From the NCBI GenBank assembly GCA_902631785.1, contig CACOZT010000001.1, forward strand, positions 320,741 through 384,740: a DNA stretch of 64,000 bases. The letters are read 5' to 3'. The notes beneath the pieces are model-generated. The model did no database searches and was not told where the DNA came from. It saw nothing but the letters and a program-made list of their open reading frames with translations. How positions within the stretch are numbered: the stretch's first letter is position 1; each line of letters opens with the position of its first letter. The stretch is from an uncultured SAR86 cluster bacterium (lineage in GTDB: Bacteria > Pseudomonadota > Gammaproteobacteria > Magnimaribacterales > D2472). Made by a program: the position numbers and the translations under genes. Of this stretch, positions 7,984 through 21,558 are shown piece after piece.

Positions 7984-8672
7984 CTAGCATAACTAAAAAA
8001 CAAAAAATTATTCAGGAAAAACTTGATCCTGAAAAAACTTATTCTGTAACTGAAGCAATGGAAATTATTCAATCAGTAAAGTCTGAAAAGTTTGATGAAT
8101 CGATTGATATATCTGTCAAACTTGGAGTGGATCCAAATAAATCTGATCAAAATGTCAGAGGAGCCGTAACTTTACCTAATAGCCTTGGAAAAGAAGTAAA
8201 AGTTGCAGTATTTGCAGATGGTGATCATGCCAGTCAAGCTGAAAAAGCTGGAGCCGATTATATTGGTATGGATGATTTAGCAGAGAAGTTCCAAAAAGAA
8301 GAAATTAATGTAGATGTTGTAATTTCATCAAATGCAGCAATGAAAGTTGTAGGCAAATTGGGTCAGGTACTTGGTCCAAAAGGACTTATGCCGAATCCAA
8401 AAACTGGCACTGTTTCTGATGATGTTGAAACTGCTATTAAAAATGTAAAAGCTGGGCAAGTAAGATTTAGAACGGATAAGAATGGAATTATTCATGGAAG
8501 TATAGGAAAAGTATCTTTTGATGGAGATAAAATAAAGGCCAATGCTTCAGCTTTATTAGAAGAATTAAAAAAATTAAAACCAGCATCAGCTAAAGGTGTT
8601 TACATTGGGAATATTGCTTTAAGTAGCACCATGGGACCAGGTATAAAAATAAACCCTGGTGAGTTGGGATAA
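7980..8672 (+). CDS. rplA: 50S ribosomal protein L1
   Basis: The 230-residue L1 builds the mobile L1 stalk at the E site and acts as translational repressor of the rplKA mRNA in related bacteria. The family signature [20 protein letters not shown] is complete, and the length is close to the E. coli protein (234). Its start overlaps the rplK stop. The 161 bases after its stop hold the L10 leader. Confidence 0.98.
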   Translation: MTSITKKQKIIQEKLDPEKTYSVTEAMEIIQSVKSEKFDESIDISVKLGVDPNKSDQNVRGAVTLPNSLGKEVKVAVFADGDHASQAEKAGADYIGMDDLAEKFQKEEINVDVVISSNAAMKVVGKLGQVLGPKGLMPNPKTGTVSDDVETAIKNVKAGQVRFRTDKNGIIHGSIGKVSFDGDKIKANASALLEELKKLKPASAKGVYIGNIALSSTMGPGIKINPGELG

Positions 8673-8676
8673 GTTT

Positions 8677-8828
8677 TAGTTTTGCAGAAATGCAAAACTA
8701 GATAGTTGCGTTTTACGCAGCCGTCGAAGACCGTAGGTGTCGAAAGACTTAATTGCCTACGTAGGGGGTGTTCAAATTGTAATTTTTGCAATTTGTCGCC
8801 AAATAGCCGAAAGGCTTTAATTGGAGAA
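8677..8828 (+). promoter_or_regulatory. Ribosomal protein L10 leader (rplJL autoregulatory RNA)
   Basis: The spacer between rplA and rplJ is densely structured. It holds a perfect 10-bp stem with a GAAA loop (8677-8700), a 5-bp TGCGT/ACGCA hairpin (8707-8719), and a CGTAGG/CCTACG helix (8732-8737 with 8756-8761) enclosing a GTC-GAAA-GAC hairpin. A CAAATTG/CAATTTG stem (8773-8795) and an AGCC-GAAA-GGCT hairpin (8805-8816) follow, just before the ribosome site TTGGAG. Position and the CCTACGTAG-GGGGTG core match the L10 leader, to which the L10-L7/L12 complex binds to repress translation. Confidence 0.85.
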
Positions 8829-8833
8829 TTGCT

Positions 8834-9364
8834 GTGGCATTATCTAAGAGTGAAAAAGAAAAAATAGTTCAGGATGTCAAAGAAGTTGCATCAAATGCAT
8901 CTTCACTTGTTATTTCTGATGCTAGAGGCTTAAAAGTATCTGAACTTTCTGAGATCAGGACTAAAGCAAATCAGTCAGGTATTCATATCCAAGTGATTAA
9001 GAATTCGCTGGCTAAATTGGCTTTTGAAGGAACTGATTTTGGATGCTCTGACGAAGTTCTTTTTGGACCTTCACTGTTTGCTTTTTCTTTCGAGGAACCA
9101 GGTGCAGCTGCTAAATTGCTCAAGACTTACGCCAAAAACTTTGATGAACTCGAAATTAAGGCTTTAGTAGTTGAGGGGCAATTATTAGATGGAAGTCAAA
9201 TCGATATTTTGGCAAAACTTCCATCTAAAGAAGAGGCATATGGACTTATTGCCAACGTATTACAGGCTCCAGTAGGTAAGTTTGCAACTTTGTTGAATGA
9301 AGTTCCAAGCAAGCTTGCAAGAGTTCTAACAGCAGTTCGAGACAACAAAGAGGCGTCAGCCTAA
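8834..9364 (+). CDS. rplJ: 50S ribosomal protein L10
   Basis: The 176-residue L10 anchors L7/L12 dimers to the ribosome; its complex with L7/L12 represses its own mRNA through the leader upstream. It begins [15 protein letters not shown], as in other gammaproteobacteria. The start is GTG at 8834, seven bases after GGAGAA. The C-terminal helix that carries L7/L12 dimers is present ([20 protein letters not shown]). It is followed by rplL after 17 bases. Confidence 0.97.
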   Translation: MALSKSEKEKIVQDVKEVASNASSLVISDARGLKVSELSEIRTKANQSGIHIQVIKNSLAKLAFEGTDFGCSDEVLFGPSLFAFSFEEPGAAAKLLKTYAKNFDELEIKALVVEGQLLDGSQIDILAKLPSKEEAYGLIANVLQAPVGKFATLLNEVPSKLARVLTAVRDNKEASA

Positions 9365-9381
9365 ATTATAAGGAGAATAAA

Positions 9382-9765
9382 ATGGCAACTAATAAAGATG
9401 ATATCTTAAAAGCAATAGAGGAAATGTCAGTTATGGATCTAGTAGATCTTATTTCAGCTATTGAAGAAAAGTTTGGTGTTACAGCAGCAGCAGCTGTTGC
9501 AGCAGCACCAGCAGCAGCAGGTGGAGATGGTGACGCTCCAGCAGCTGAGGAAAAAGATGCATTTGATGTTGTTTTAGCAGCAGCAGGTGATCAAAAAGTT
9601 CAAGTTATTAAAGCTGTAAGAGCTATAACTGGACTTGGTTTAAAAGAAGCAAAAGATATGGTTGATGGAGCACCTAGTACTTTAAAAGAGGGTGTTAAAA
9701 AAGAAGAAGCCGAAGAGATGTTAGCTAAGCTTACTGAAGCTGGAGCTACAGGTGAACTTAAGTAA
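9382..9765 (+). CDS. rplL: 50S ribosomal protein L7/L12
   Basis: This 127-residue stalk protein recruits translational GTPases. An N-terminal dimerisation domain is followed by an alanine-rich hinge (about residues 35-55) and a C-terminal domain with [12 protein letters not shown], which contacts EF-Tu and EF-G. An AAGGAGAA ribosome site precedes it, consistent with the high synthesis needed for several copies per ribosome. No attenuator hairpin is visible in the 32 bases before rpoB. Confidence 0.98.
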   Translation: MATNKDDILKAIEEMSVMDLVDLISAIEEKFGVTAAAAVAAAPAAAGGDGDAPAAEEKDAFDVVLAAAGDQKVQVIKAVRAITGLGLKEAKDMVDGAPSTLKEGVKKEEAEEMLAKLTEAGATGELK

Positions 9766-9797
9766 AACAATTATATTAAATTAATAAGGAAGCATTT

Positions 9798-12700
9798 ATG
9801 CCATATAGCTATACAGAAAAGAAAAGAATAAGAAAGAATTTTGGAACCTTCGCTCAAGTGATGGATCTGCCAAACTTGATTGAAACTCAAACTAACTCTT
9901 ATGCTGAATTTTTGCAAGCTGATGTGGCGCCTGAATCAAGAAAAAAACAAGGACTTGAGGATGTTTTTCAATCCCTATTTCCGATTAAAAGTGTTTCAGG
10001 TAATGCTGCCTTAGAATATGTTTCTTATGAACTTGGTAAAAATACTTATGATGTTCAAGAATGTTTAATACAAGGATTGACATACTCAGCACCGCTCAGA
10101 ATAAAAGTTAAATTAGTTTTATTTGATAGAGATTCAAATTTTGAAGAAGTAAAAGACATTAAAGAAGGCGAAGTATTTATGGGAGAAGTCCCATTAATGA
10201 CTGACGATGCTTCCTTTATTATCAATGGAACTGAAAGGGTTGTGGTATCTCAATTACATAGATCTCCTGGTGTATTTTATGATCATGACAAGGGTAAAAC
10301 GCATTCTTCAGGAAAAGTTTTATATTCTGCAAGAATTATTCCTTACAGAGGTTCATGGTTAGATTTTGAATTTGATCCAAAAGATATTTTATTTAGCAGA
10401 ATAGATAGAAGAAGAAAAATTCCAGCCACAATTATGCTCAGAGCTCTTGATATGGGTACCGAAGAAATATTATCTGAGTTTTACGAAGAAGATCTTTTTA
10501 CTCTTGATAAAGACAATGTGAAGGTGGCACTAGTGCCTGAGAGACTTCGTGGTGAAACTTTATCTGTAGATATTAAAGTTAAAAGCAAGGTTTATGTAGA
10601 GGCCGGCAAGAGAATAACAGCGCGACACATTAAAGAGCTTACAGGCTCGAAAGCATCTGAAATATCATTAGCTCAAGAATTTCTTTACGGAAAAGTTCTT
10701 TCAAAAGATATCTTTAATAAAGAAACTGGCGAAGTTTTATTTGCTGCAAATACCGAAATTGATGAAACTGTTTTAGAAGAGATCAAGAAAAATGATATTA
10801 ACCAAATAAAGTGCTTATATATCAATGAATTAGATAAAGGTCCTTATATTTCAAATACATTAAGAGCTGACCCTACAACTAACAAATTAGAAGCTTTGGT
10901 AGAAATATACAGAATGATGAGACCTGGAGAACCACCAACAAAGGACTCTGCGGAAACACTATTCAATAATTTGTTCTTTAATGAAGAAAGATATGATTTG
11001 TCTGAAGTCGGTAGGATGAAATTTGATAGAAGACTTAAGCTTGACGTAAAAAAAGATAATCCTCATGTTTTAGATAAGCAGGACATAATCGAGGTTATGA
11101 AAGGTATCGTGAACATCCGTGATGGTCATGATATTGTTGATGATATCGATCATCTTGGAAATAGAAGAGTTAGATCTGTTGGTGAAATGACTGCTAATCA
11201 GTTTAGAGTTGGTCTAATCAGGGTTGAAAGAGCAGTAAGAGAAAGATTGAGTATGGCTGAGGCTGACGAGCTGGGACCACAAGACTTAATAAATGCAAAA
11301 CCTGTTACGGCTGCAATTAAAGAATTCTTTGGTTCAAGTCAATTATCACAATTTATGGATCAAAATAATCCATTATCAGAAATTACTCATAAAAGAAGGG
11401 TTTCTGCACTTGGGCCTGGTGGGCTCACTAGAGAAAGAGCTGGATTTGAAGTTAGGGACGTACATCCAACCCACTACGGAAGAGTTTGTCCAATTGAAAC
11501 TCCTGAAGGACCAAATATTGGGCTAATAAATTCTTTTGCATCATACTCGAGAACTAATCAATATGGGTTTATTGAAACCCCATATAGAAAAGTATCAAAG
11601 GGTAAAGTAACAGATGAAATTATTTATCTGTCAGCTATTGATGAAGCTGAACATGTTATTGCACAGGCAAATGTAATGTTAGACAAAAATAATAAATTTG
11701 TAGACGATTTAGTTGCGGTAAGACATGCAAATGAGTTTGAGTTAATGTCTCCTGACAGAATTGATTTAATGGATGTATCGCCACAGCAGGTTGTTTCAAT
11801 TGCTGCATCATTAATACCTTTTCTTGAGCACGACGATGCCAACAGAGCTTTAATGGGCTCCAATATGCAAAGACAAGCGGTACCTGTTTTGAGGGCAGAA
11901 AAGCCTCTAGTTGGAACTGGTTTAGAAACGGTTGTGGCAAGAGACTCAGGTGTATGCATAGTTGCTAAAAACTCAGGAGTTGTTGAAAGTGTTGATGCTT
12001 CAAGAATAGTTGTTCGTGTAACTGATAAGAAGTCTAAAACAGCTTCAGATGTTTATAACTTAATTAAATATACGAGGTCTAACCAAAATACTTGTATAAA
12101 TCAACGTCCTATTGTTAAAGCAGGTGATGTTGTTAAAAAAGACGACATTCTTGCTGATGGTCCATCTGTTGATAATGGCGAGTTAGCGCTTGGACAGAAC
12201 ATTAGAATTGCTTTCATGCCATGGAATGGATACAACTTTGAGGATTCTATTTTAATTTCTGAAAAAGTTGCCAGAGAAGATAGGTTTACTTCAATTCATA
12301 TTCAAGAAATAGTTTGTATTGCAAGAGATACAAAGCTTGGTTCAGAGGAAATTACGGCGGACATTCCTAATGTTGGAGAGGGTTCATTAAACAAGTTAGA
12401 CGAATGCGGAATAGTATACGTTGGTGCTGAAGTGGAGCCTGGAGATATACTTGTTGGAAAAATAACTCCAAAAGGTGAGACCCAATTATCACCAGAAGAA
12501 AAGTTATTGAGAGCAATATTTGGAGAAAAAGCATCAGATGTAAAAGACACTTCACAAAGATCAAGTTCAAAAGGAACTGTTATTGGTGTGGAGGTTTTTA
12601 CAAGAGACGGAGTTGAGAAAGATGAAAGAACTCAAGCTATTGAGCAGGACCATCTTGATCAATCAAAAAAAGATGCTGATGATGAGGCTGGGGTTGTTGA

Positions 12701-13859
12701 ACAAGCTACTAAAACTAGATTATGCGAGTTATTAAAATCTAAAAAAGTCGTAAAAGGAAATGGTGTTAAAAAAGGTGAAGTTCTAACTTCTGAAAAATTA
12801 GAGTCCTTTAAATTAAATGATATTTTCTCAATTAGAACCAAAGAAGATTCTATTAATAATGTTATTGAAGAGACTGAAGTTTCATACAAACAATATATCA
12901 AGGATATCAAGTCTAGATATGAAGAAAAAGTTGCAAAAATATCTAGAGGTCATGATTTAGCTCCTGGAGTGATAAAAATTGTTAAAGTCTTTTTAGCAAT
13001 TAAAAGAAGAATCCAGCCTGGAGATAAGATGGCAGGAAGACATGGTAATAAAGGGGTCATATCTGAAATCATGCCTGTTGAAGATATGCCATATGATGAA
13101 AATGGAAATCCAGTAGATATTGTTTTAAACCCATTGGGAGTTCCATCTAGAATGAATGTAGGTCAGATACTTGAAACACATATGGGTTCTGCAGCAAAGG
13201 GTATAGGAAGTAAGATTGATGAAATGGTTAGAGAAAATGCAAAACCCGCAGAACTTAAGACCTATTTAGATAAACTATATAACCAAAATGCTGCAAATAA
13301 GGAAGACATCCAATCACTAAATAATTCTGAAATTAATGAGCTCGCTGAAAACTTAAGAAATGGGTTGCCTATTGCTACTCCTGTTTTTGATGGTGCAAAA
13401 GAAAGTGAAATCAAAGATCTTCTGAAACTTGCTGATCTTCCAGAGTCTGGTCAGATTGATTTATATGATGGAAGGACAGGTTCAAAATTTGATAGGCCCG
13501 TTACTGTTGGATACATGTATATGATTAAATTGAATCATTTAGTCGATGATAAAATGCATGCCAGATCAACTGGATCATATAGTTTGGTAACTCAGCAACC
13601 ATTGGGTGGTAAAGCTCAATTTGGAGGTCAAAGATTTGGTGAAATGGAAGTTTGGGCACTTGAAGCTTATGGTGCTTCTTATACTCTTCAAGAAATGCTC
13701 ACTGTTAAATCTGATGATGTTTCTGGAAGAACAAAAATGTACAAAAATATCGTAGACGGAAGTTACGAAATGGATGCTAATGTCCCTGAATCATTTAATG
13801 TCTTAAGCAAAGAAATCAAATCTTTAGGAATTAACATCGAGTTAGATCTAGAAAATTAG
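9798..13859 (+). CDS. rpoB: RNA polymerase subunit beta
   Basis: The 1353-residue beta subunit (1342 in E. coli) forms, with beta', the RNA polymerase active-site cleft. The rifampicin pocket near residues 510-545 ([17 protein letters not shown], then [14 protein letters not shown]) keeps the wild-type S/Q/D/H/S residues, so a drug-sensitive sequence is expected. Further conserved blocks include [13 protein letters not shown] and the C-terminal [21 protein letters not shown]. Its TAG overlaps the ribosome site of rpoC. Confidence 0.99.
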   Translation: MPYSYTEKKRIRKNFGTFAQVMDLPNLIETQTNSYAEFLQADVAPESRKKQGLEDVFQSLFPIKSVSGNAALEYVSYELGKNTYDVQECLIQGLTYSAPLRIKVKLVLFDRDSNFEEVKDIKEGEVFMGEVPLMTDDASFIINGTERVVVSQLHRSPGVFYDHDKGKTHSSGKVLYSARIIPYRGSWLDFEFDPKDILFSRIDRRRKIPATIMLRALDMGTEEILSEFYEEDLFTLDKDNVKVALVPERLRGETLSVDIKVKSKVYVEAGKRITARHIKELTGSKASEISLAQEFLYGKVLSKDIFNKETGEVLFAANTEIDETVLEEIKKNDINQIKCLYINELDKGPYISNTLRADPTTNKLEALVEIYRMMRPGEPPTKDSAETLFNNLFFNEERYDLSEVGRMKFDRRLKLDVKKDNPHVLDKQDIIEVMKGIVNIRDGHDIVDDIDHLGNRRVRSVGEMTANQFRVGLIRVERAVRERLSMAEADELGPQDLINAKPVTAAIKEFFGSSQLSQFMDQNNPLSEITHKRRVSALGPGGLTRERAGFEVRDVHPTHYGRVCPIETPEGPNIGLINSFASYSRTNQYGFIETPYRKVSKGKVTDEIIYLSAIDEAEHVIAQANVMLDKNNKFVDDLVAVRHANEFELMSPDRIDLMDVSPQQVVSIAASLIPFLEHDDANRALMGSNMQRQAVPVLRAEKPLVGTGLETVVARDSGVCIVAKNSGVVESVDASRIVVRVTDKKSKTASDVYNLIKYTRSNQNTCINQRPIVKAGDVVKKDDILADGPSVDNGELALGQNIRIAFMPWNGYNFEDSILISEKVAREDRFTSIHIQEIVCIARDTKLGSEEITADIPNVGEGSLNKLDECGIVYVGAEVEPGDILVGKITPKGETQLSPEEKLLRAIFGEKASDVKDTSQRSSSKGTVIGVEVFTRDGVEKDERTQAIEQDHLDQSKKDADDEAGVVEQATKTRLCELLKSKKVVKGNGVKKGEVLTSEKLESFKLNDIFSIRTKEDSINNVIEETEVSYKQYIKDIKSRYEEKVAKISRGHDLAPGVIKIVKVFLAIKRRIQPGDKMAGRHGNKGVISEIMPVEDMPYDENGNPVDIVLNPLGVPSRMNVGQILETHMGSAAKGIGSKIDEMVRENAKPAELKTYLDKLYNQNAANKEDIQSLNNSEINELAENLRNGLPIATPVFDGAKESEIKDLLKLADLPESGQIDLYDGRTGSKFDRPVTVGYMYMIKLNHLVDDKMHARSTGSYSLVTQQPLGGKAQFGGQRFGEMEVWALEAYGASYTLQEMLTVKSDDVSGRTKMYKNIVDGSYEMDANVPESFNVLSKEIKSLGINIELDLEN

Positions 13860-13868
13860 GAGAATAAA

Positions 13869-16800
13869 TTGAAAGACTTATTAAATTCTTTAAAAACTGG
13901 CCAAGAGGACTTTACTACAATTTCAGCAGGCCTAGCCTCTCCTCAAGTAATTAAATCTTGGTCCTTTGGTGAGGTCAAGAAGCCTGAAACTATTAATTAC
14001 AGAACATTTAAACCAGAGAGAGATGGTCTTTTTTGCTCTAAAATTTTTGGACCTGTTAAAGACTACGAATGCATCTGTGGCAAATACAAGAGAATGAAAC
14101 ATAGAGGTGTTGTATGCGAAAAATGTGGTGTTGAAGTAACTTTAGCAAAAGTTAGAAGAGAAAGAATGGGACACATAGATCTCGCTGCGCCTGTTGCGCA
14201 CATATGGTTCCTTAAATCGTTACCATCAAGAATTGGATTGCTTTTAAATGTAACTCTAAGGGAAATAGAAAGAGTTTTGTATTTCGAAAGCTATATAGTA
14301 ACTGATCCTGGACTAACTGAATTAGAAAAAGGACAAATCCTTACCGAAGAGGAATGGGTTGAAAAATATGAAGAATTTGGAGATGAGTTCTCAGCTGGAA
14401 TGGGTGCTGAAGCAGTTCAAATTTTATTAGAAGAGCTTGATATAGATGATGAAATAAGAATTATTAGAGAAGAAATTCCTCAGACAAATTCAGAAACTAA
14501 ACTTAAGAAGTTCTCAAAAAGATTAAAGTTATTAGAAGCATTCAATAATTCTGGTAATAAGCCTGAATGGATGATAATGAATGTTCTTCCTGTTTTACCT
14601 CCAGATCTAAGACCCTTAGTACCTCTTGAAGGTGGAAGATTTGCTACTTCTGATTTAAATGATTTGTACAGAAGAGTTATAAATAGAAACAATAGATTAA
14701 AAAGACTGCTTGAGTTGAATGCACCTGAAATTATAGTAAGGAATGAAAAAAGAATGTTGCAAGAATCTGTTGACGCACTTCTTGACAATGGAAGGCGTGG
14801 CAGAGTTATAACAGGTACAAATAAAAGACCTTTAAAATCTCTTGCTGATATGATCAAAGGTAAGGGCGGAAGATTTAGACAAAACTTGCTTGGAAAGAGA
14901 GTTGATTATTCAGGAAGGTCTGTGATTGTTGCTGGCCCTAATTTGAAATTACATCAGTGCGGACTTCCAAAAAAGATGGCACTAGAATTATTTAAACCCT
15001 TTGTTTATGGAAAATTAGAAAATAGAGAACTTGCAACCACAATTAAAGCTGCTAAGAAGCTTGTTGAGAGAGAAACTCCAGAAGTTTGGGAGGTGCTTGA
15101 AGAGGTAATTAGAGAGCATCCAGTCTTACTTAATAGAGCACCAACTCTTCATAGACTTGGTCTACAAGCTTTTGAACCAAAATTAATTGAAGGTAAGGCA
15201 ATTCAGCTACATCCTTTAGTATGTGTTGCTTTTAATGCTGACTTTGATGGTGATCAGATGGCTGTCCATGTTCCATTAACATTAGAAGCACAACTTGAAG
15301 CCAGAGCATTGATGATGTCAACAAACAATATTCTTTCTCCTGCTGATGGGTCTCCAATTATTAACCCCACTCAAGATGTAGTTCTTGGGCTTTATTACAT
15401 GACTAGAGACAATGCCAACGCAACTGGTGGCGGAAGAACATTTAGTAATCCTGATGAAGTTCTAAGGGCATATGAAACAGAGAGTTTAGAGATTCACTCA
15501 CCAGTTAAAGTAAGAATTACTCACGAAAGTGGCGAAACGACTATTGAAGAAACTACTGTTGGACGTGTTCTTATTTGGAGAATAACACCTGCTGAAGTCG
15601 GCTTCAAAAATATAAATACTGTCTTAAATAAGAAGACGGTTTCAAAATTAGTTGACACTTCCTATAGAAAAGCTGGCCTCAAGAAAACAGTTATTTTTGC
15701 TGATCAGTTAATGTACCTTGGCTTCGATTTTTCAACAAGATCAGGGTCATCAATTGGTGTAAACGATTTTGTTATACCGGAAGAGAAGGCAAGTATTATT
15801 GATTCATCTGAAAAAGAAGTTAAAGCAATTGAAAAACAATTTGATTCAGGATTGGTAACAAGAGGTGAGAGATATAACAAGGTTATCGATATTTGGTCTA
15901 GAGCAAATGAGCAGGTAGCAAAGGCAATGATGGAAAAAATAAGTTCAGAAACTGTCAAAAATCCAGATGGTGACAATGTAGATCAATCTTCATTTAATTC
16001 TGTATACATCTATGCAGATTCTGGAGCCAGAGGTTCACCAGCACAAATTAGACAACTTTCAGGTATGAGGGGACTTATGTCAAAACCTGATGGCTCGATT
16101 ATCGAAACTCCTATAACTGCAAACTTTAGAGAAGGTTTGTCTGTTCTTCAATATTTCATATCAACACATGGAGCTAGAAAAGGATTAGCAGATACTGCTT
16201 TGAAAACAGCTAACTCCGGATACTTAACTAGAAGGTTGTGTGATGTTTCAATGGATTCTGTAATTAATATCGATGATTGTGGAACAGCTGATTCAATAAC
16301 AGTAACATCAATTATTGATGGCGGGGAAATTATTCAGCCCCTAACTGACAGGATATTAGGACGAGTTATTGCAGAACCTATAGTCGATTCTGATGGTAAA
16401 GAGATTTTTGCAATAGATACAATGTTAGATGAGGATGCTCTTGATGTTATAGATGAGCTAAATCTGTCAAGTTTGAAAATTAGATCTCCAATGACATGCG
16501 ATGCTTCTATAGGTGTATGTGCAAAGTGCTATGGAAGAGATTTAGCAAGAGGACACTTAGTTCACCGAGGGGAGGCTGTAGGTGTTGTTGCAGCTCAGTC
16601 TATTGGAGAACCGGGAACTCAATTAACTATGAGAACTTTCCATATAGGAGGTGCCGCCTCAAGCTCATCTGAAGAAAACGCTATTTTTAATAAAAACTCT
16701 GGAGTTGTAACTTTTTCAGATGACATTAAAACAGTAACTAACAAAGATAAACTTGAAGTTGTTGTCTCAAGGAATGCTATGTGTTCAATATCCGATGCAA

Positions 16801-18053
16801 ACGGAAAGATTATTGAACAATATAAAGTTCCTTACGGTGCTGTCTTAGAGGTTGCTAACTCAAATGATCTTGAAGAAGGAGTCAGAATTGCTTCATGGGA
16901 TCCATATACCAGGCCAATAATTTCTGAAACATCTGGAAAGGTAAAATTTACAGACATACAAGATGGCATTACTGTTAGAGAGCAACTTGACGAATTAACT
17001 GGTTTATCAAGTGTTGAAATTATTGAAGTCGCTGATAGAACCTCGGCGGGTAGAGATATGAGTCCAACAATTGAAATTGTTGACTCAAAAGGGAAACCAG
17101 TTTTAATTGGTGAATTTAAACAACCTGCTGTGTATCCATTACCTGCAGGCGGACTTGTTAATCTTGTTAATGGTCAAAAAATTACTGCCGGTGAGGTCAT
17201 TGCTAGAATGCCTTTGGTTGCTTCAAAGACTAAAGACATTACAGGTGGACTGCCTAGAGTTGCTGATTTATTTGAAGCTAGAACTCCAAAAGATGCTGCA
17301 GTTCTTGCTGAAGAATCTGGAGTTGTATCTTTTGGTAAAGAAACAAAAGGTAAAGTTAGACTTGTGATTACACCTGAAGGAGCGACAAAAAAGAGTCAAA
17401 ACAAAGAAATGCTTATTCCAAAACATAGAACTTTGAATGTTTTTGAGGGTGAAAGAGTTAACAAAGGTGACGTAATTTCGGAAGGACCTCTAAGTCCACA
17501 TGATATTTTAAGGCTTAAAGGAATACCTGAATTAACAAACTTTATTGTTAACGAAATTCAAGATGTGTATAGGCTTCAAGGTGTATCAATCAATGATAAG
17601 CATATTGAAACTATATTAAGACAAATGTTAAGAAAGGCCTTAGTGATTGACGGGGGTGACACTAAGTTTATCCAAGGAGATCAGGTAAGTTATGCAGAGC
17701 TGAAAGAAGAAAATTCTAAAGTTGAAGCGGATGGTAAGAATCCAGCTGAGTATGAAAGAGTTTTACTTGGTATAACAAAGGCATCCTTGGCAACAGATTC
17801 ATTTATATCTGCTGCCTCTTTCCAAGAAACTACTAGAGTTTTAACTGAAGCTGCTGTAACAGGGAAAAAGGATCATTTAAGAGGGCTTAAAGAAAATGTT
17901 GTTGTTGGGAGACTTATACCTGCTGGAACTGGTATGGAATTCCATGACAAGCTGAGAGATAAAAAACAAGGTGATTTTGATGACAGCACATTATCAGATG
18001 AAGATATTGAAGCGGCATTAAGACAAGAGCTTCAAGAAAATGATGAAGAATAA
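13869..18053 (+). CDS. rpoC: RNA polymerase subunit beta'
   Basis: The 1394-residue beta' subunit carries the catalytic Mg motif NADFDGDQ near residues 455-463. One zinc site lies near residues 70-90 (CICGKYK, CEKCG), and a second lies in [13 protein letters not shown] near 878-893. The start is TTG at 13869: the protein opens MKDLLNSL, as expected, and AGGAG sits six bases upstream, partly formed by the rpoB stop. The tail is acidic ([14 protein letters not shown]). Confidence 0.99.
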   Translation: MKDLLNSLKTGQEDFTTISAGLASPQVIKSWSFGEVKKPETINYRTFKPERDGLFCSKIFGPVKDYECICGKYKRMKHRGVVCEKCGVEVTLAKVRRERMGHIDLAAPVAHIWFLKSLPSRIGLLLNVTLREIERVLYFESYIVTDPGLTELEKGQILTEEEWVEKYEEFGDEFSAGMGAEAVQILLEELDIDDEIRIIREEIPQTNSETKLKKFSKRLKLLEAFNNSGNKPEWMIMNVLPVLPPDLRPLVPLEGGRFATSDLNDLYRRVINRNNRLKRLLELNAPEIIVRNEKRMLQESVDALLDNGRRGRVITGTNKRPLKSLADMIKGKGGRFRQNLLGKRVDYSGRSVIVAGPNLKLHQCGLPKKMALELFKPFVYGKLENRELATTIKAAKKLVERETPEVWEVLEEVIREHPVLLNRAPTLHRLGLQAFEPKLIEGKAIQLHPLVCVAFNADFDGDQMAVHVPLTLEAQLEARALMMSTNNILSPADGSPIINPTQDVVLGLYYMTRDNANATGGGRTFSNPDEVLRAYETESLEIHSPVKVRITHESGETTIEETTVGRVLIWRITPAEVGFKNINTVLNKKTVSKLVDTSYRKAGLKKTVIFADQLMYLGFDFSTRSGSSIGVNDFVIPEEKASIIDSSEKEVKAIEKQFDSGLVTRGERYNKVIDIWSRANEQVAKAMMEKISSETVKNPDGDNVDQSSFNSVYIYADSGARGSPAQIRQLSGMRGLMSKPDGSIIETPITANFREGLSVLQYFISTHGARKGLADTALKTANSGYLTRRLCDVSMDSVINIDDCGTADSITVTSIIDGGEIIQPLTDRILGRVIAEPIVDSDGKEIFAIDTMLDEDALDVIDELNLSSLKIRSPMTCDASIGVCAKCYGRDLARGHLVHRGEAVGVVAAQSIGEPGTQLTMRTFHIGGAASSSSEENAIFNKNSGVVTFSDDIKTVTNKDKLEVVVSRNAMCSISDANGKIIEQYKVPYGAVLEVANSNDLEEGVRIASWDPYTRPIISETSGKVKFTDIQDGITVREQLDELTGLSSVEIIEVADRTSAGRDMSPTIEIVDSKGKPVLIGEFKQPAVYPLPAGGLVNLVNGQKITAGEVIARMPLVASKTKDITGGLPRVADLFEARTPKDAAVLAEESGVVSFGKETKGKVRLVITPEGATKKSQNKEMLIPKHRTLNVFEGERVNKGDVISEGPLSPHDILRLKGIPELTNFIVNEIQDVYRLQGVSINDKHIETILRQMLRKALVIDGGDTKFIQGDQVSYAELKEENSKVEADGKNPAEYERVLLGITKASLATDSFISAASFQETTRVLTEAAVTGKKDHLRGLKENVVVGRLIPAGTGMEFHDKLRDKKQGDFDDSTLSDEDIEAALRQELQENDEE

Positions 18054-18055
18054 TG

Positions 18056-18084
18056 TTGACCATTAACCTCATGCTCTATAAAAT
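18056..18084 (+). promoter_or_regulatory. Sigma70 promoter for rpsL-rpsG-fusA
   Basis: TTGACC (18056-18061), a 17-base spacer and TAAAAT (18079-18084) are followed by a GC-rich CGCGGCG. It begins only two bases after the rpoC stop. With no terminator visible, the str genes are probably served by both this promoter and readthrough from rpoC. The GC-rich start region again suggests stringent control. Confidence 0.75.
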
Positions 18085-18107
18085 CGCGGCGTATAAAGGA
18101 AATTAAT

Positions 18108-18949
<842 letters not shown>

Positions 18950-18961
18950 TTAAAGATAATT

Positions 18962-21064
18962 ATGGCTAGAGATACTGTTTTAAACAAATATAGAAATGTT
19001 GGAATTTGCGCTCACGTAGACGCAGGTAAAACAACTACTACTGAAAGAGTATTATTTTACACAGGACTTTCTCATAAAATTGGTGAAGTACATGATGGTG
19101 CTGCTGTTATGGACTGGATGGAACAGGAGCAGGAGAGAGGAATAACAATTACTTCTGCAGCCACCACTTGTTTTTGGAGTGGAATGGAGCAGCAATATCC
19201 TCAACATAGAATCAACATCATTGATACTCCTGGTCACGTAGATTTCACTATTGAGGTAGAAAGGTCCTTAAGAGTCCTTGATGGCGCTGTTGTAGTTTTT
19301 TGTGGAACTTCCGGAGTCGAACCTCAATCAGAAACAGTATGGAGACAAGCTAATAGATATGAGGTTCCAAGAATTGTTTTTGTTAACAAGATGGATAGAG
19401 CAGGTGCTGACTTTGAGAGAGTAGTTGATCAAATTAAAGATAGATTGCAAGCAAATATAATTCCAATTCAATATAACATTGGAGCTGAGGATGATTTTAA
19501 AGGTGTTGTTGACCTTATAAACATGAGAGCTATTTATTGGAACGAAGATGATCAAGGACTTACATTCGATTCACAGGAAATCCCTGATGATTTAATGGAT
19601 AAATGCTCTAAATTAAGAGAAGAAATGCTAGAAGCTGCAGCAGAAGCTAGTGAAGATCTTATGGATGCATATTTAGAGTCTGGAGATTTAACTGCTGATC
19701 AAATAAAAGAAGGATTAAGAATAAGATCTCTTGCTAACGAAGTAATATTAGCGCTATGTGGCTCTGCATTTAAAAACAAAGGCGTTCAAGCTGTTCTAGA
19801 TGCAGTAATTGACTTTCTACCAGCGCCTGATGAGGTTAAAGCTATTGAGGGCGTTATTCCAAACAATTCAGACGAAGATGATGAAGTTGACTCAAGATCT
19901 TCTTCAGACGATGAGCCTTTTTCTGCATTAGCATTTAAGATCGCAACTGATCCATTTGTGGGAACTCTTACTTTTATTAGAGTATATTCTGGTGTTCTGA
20001 ATGTTGGTGATGGCGTTATGAATACAACTAAGTCTAAAAAAGAACGTGTTGGAAGAATGGTACAGATGCATTCGAATAATAGAGAAGAGATCAAAGAGGT
20101 AAGGGCTGGAGACATTGCTGCATGTATTGGACTAAAAGATATCACAACTGGAGATACTTTATCTGATGCAAATAAACCTATTATTCTTGAAAAAATGGAT
20201 TTTCCAGAGCCAGTTATCTCAGTTGCTGTAGAACCAAAATCAAAACAAGACCAAGAAAAAATGTCGTTGGCTCTTGGTAAGCTTGCTCAAGAGGATCCTT
20301 CATTCCGGGTTGCTAGTGACGAGGAGTCTGGGCAAACAATTATTTCAGGAATGGGTGAGCTTCACTTAGATGTTCTTGTTGATAGAATGAAAAGAGAATT
20401 TTCAGTAGAAGCAAATATAGGAAAACCTCAAGTAGCTTATAGAGAAACTATAAAAGAAACTGTGGAAATCGAAGGTAAATTTGTCAGACAAAGTGGTGGT
20501 AAAGGTCAGTATGGTCATGTATGGCTGAAGTTGGAGCCGTTAGGATTAGATGACGAGTACGAATTTGTTGATAAAATCGTTGGTGGAGTTATTCCAAAAG
20601 AATATATACCTGCAGTCAATAAAGGAATTCAAGAACAAATGCAAAATGGTGTAATTGCTGGATATCCTTTATTAGCCTTGAGGGCAACCTTATATGATGG
20701 TTCCTTTCATGATGTCGACTCAAACGAAATGGCATTTAAAATTGCTGGTTCTATGGCTCTAAAAGATGGAGCTTCAAAAGCTAAACCATCTTTACTTGAA
20801 CCAATAATGAAAGTTGTAGTTGTTACACCTGAAGAACACATGGGTGATGTTGTAGGTGATTTAAATAGAAGAAGAGGAATAATTCTTGGTATGGATGATA
20901 TTACTTCTGGTAAAGAAGTTTCCTCTGAGGTGCCTCTTGCTGAAATGTTTGGATATGCGACTGATTTGAGATCACAGACTCAAGGCAGAGCAACTTTTAC
21001 CATGGAATTTACAAAATATGGCGAAGTTCCAAATAATATTGCTGAGCAGCTAAAAACATCCTAA
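18962..21064 (+). CDS. fusA: Elongation factor G
   Basis: This 700-residue GTPase drives ribosomal translocation and, with RRF, ribosome recycling. The P-loop [13 protein letters not shown] is near 17-29, followed by DTPGHVDFT and NKMDR. Domain IV has GGKGQYGHV and the domain V block ends near [16 protein letters not shown]. No tuf follows, unlike the E. coli str operon; the next element is the rpsJ promoter. Confidence 0.99.
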   Translation: MARDTVLNKYRNVGICAHVDAGKTTTTERVLFYTGLSHKIGEVHDGAAVMDWMEQEQERGITITSAATTCFWSGMEQQYPQHRINIIDTPGHVDFTIEVERSLRVLDGAVVVFCGTSGVEPQSETVWRQANRYEVPRIVFVNKMDRAGADFERVVDQIKDRLQANIIPIQYNIGAEDDFKGVVDLINMRAIYWNEDDQGLTFDSQEIPDDLMDKCSKLREEMLEAAAEASEDLMDAYLESGDLTADQIKEGLRIRSLANEVILALCGSAFKNKGVQAVLDAVIDFLPAPDEVKAIEGVIPNNSDEDDEVDSRSSSDDEPFSALAFKIATDPFVGTLTFIRVYSGVLNVGDGVMNTTKSKKERVGRMVQMHSNNREEIKEVRAGDIAACIGLKDITTGDTLSDANKPIILEKMDFPEPVISVAVEPKSKQDQEKMSLALGKLAQEDPSFRVASDEESGQTIISGMGELHLDVLVDRMKREFSVEANIGKPQVAYRETIKETVEIEGKFVRQSGGKGQYGHVWLKLEPLGLDDEYEFVDKIVGGVIPKEYIPAVNKGIQEQMQNGVIAGYPLLALRATLYDGSFHDVDSNEMAFKIAGSMALKDGASKAKPSLLEPIMKVVVVTPEEHMGDVVGDLNRRRGIILGMDDITSGKEVSSEVPLAEMFGYATDLRSQTQGRATFTMEFTKYGEVPNNIAEQLKTS

Positions 21065-21094
21065 AAACATTATAAATAAAACTGTTCAATAAAG

Positions 21095-21124
21095 TTGACA
21101 GTACTGCTCTTAGGAGCTTAGAAT
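21095..21124 (+). promoter_or_regulatory. Sigma70 promoter for the S10-spc-alpha genes
   Basis: A consensus TTGACA (21095-21100) and TAGAAT (21119-21124), 18 bases apart, are followed by ACGCCACA, matching the tuf promoter discriminator almost exactly. I recognise no further strong promoter between here and rplQ, so this may drive about 13 kb. The 5' leader of roughly 55 bases can form a weak hairpin (ACATTTT/AAGATGT). Confidence 0.8.
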
Positions 21125-21188
21125 ACGCCACATTTTGCGATTTGTAAGATGTTTAGGTTTTTAAAAAAAAGGTATAAAAATAGGGTAA

Positions 21189-21503
21189 ATGGAGAATCAA
21201 TCAATAAGAATTAGGCTAAAAGCCTTTGATTACAGATTAATTGATGCTTCAGCAAAACTAATTGTTGAAACTGTAAAAAAAACAGGTGCAGTAATTAACG
21301 GACCTATCCCATTACCAGTTAAAAAAGAGAGAACAACAGTATTGATATCTCCTCATAAAGATAAAGATGCGAGAGATCAATATGAAATTGTTACATATAA
21401 AAGATTGATGGACATTGTCAAACCAACTGATAAAACAGTTGATGCTTTAATGAAACTTGATCTATCTTCCGGGGTAGATGTTCAAATAAGCTTAGGACAA
21501 TAA
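21189..21503 (+). CDS. rpsJ: 30S ribosomal protein S10
   Basis: The 104-residue S10 (NusE) assembles into the 30S head and also joins NusB in antitermination and contacts NusG. The sequence opens [18 protein letters not shown] and contains the loop [15 protein letters not shown]. It is the first gene of the S10 cluster, followed after a 55-base structured gap by rplC. Confidence 0.98.
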   Translation: MENQSIRIRLKAFDYRLIDASAKLIVETVKKTGAVINGPIPLPVKKERTTVLISPHKDKDARDQYEIVTYKRLMDIVKPTDKTVDALMKLDLSSGVDVQISLGQ

Positions 21504-21519
21504 ATTTTAACGCGAATGC

Positions 21520-21540
21520 GGCCATAGAGGGTTTATAGCC
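21520..21540 (+). promoter_or_regulatory. Hairpin between rpsJ and rplC
   Basis: GGCCATA (21520-21526) can pair with TATAGCC (21534-21540) around a GAGGGTT loop, with one C-A mismatch; a GGG/CCC pairing within it is an alternative. The hairpin lies 10 bases before the AAGGAG of rplC and could affect rplC translation. No poly-T follows, so it is not a terminator. Function is speculative. Confidence 0.35.
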
Positions 21541-21558
21541 CCGTAAAAGGAGAAGAAA

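Noticed and set aside
9766-9797. Attenuator between rplL and rpoB
   Set aside because: Only 32 AT-rich bases without a GC stem; the E. coli rplL-rpoB attenuator has no counterpart here.
11624-11959. 111- and 94-codon minus-strand ORFs inside rpoB
   Set aside because: They are antisense shadows of a fully conserved rpoB region and have no recognisable domain.
14480-14857. 125-codon minus-strand ORF within rpoC
   Set aside because: It is antisense to conserved beta' sequence with no ribosome site.
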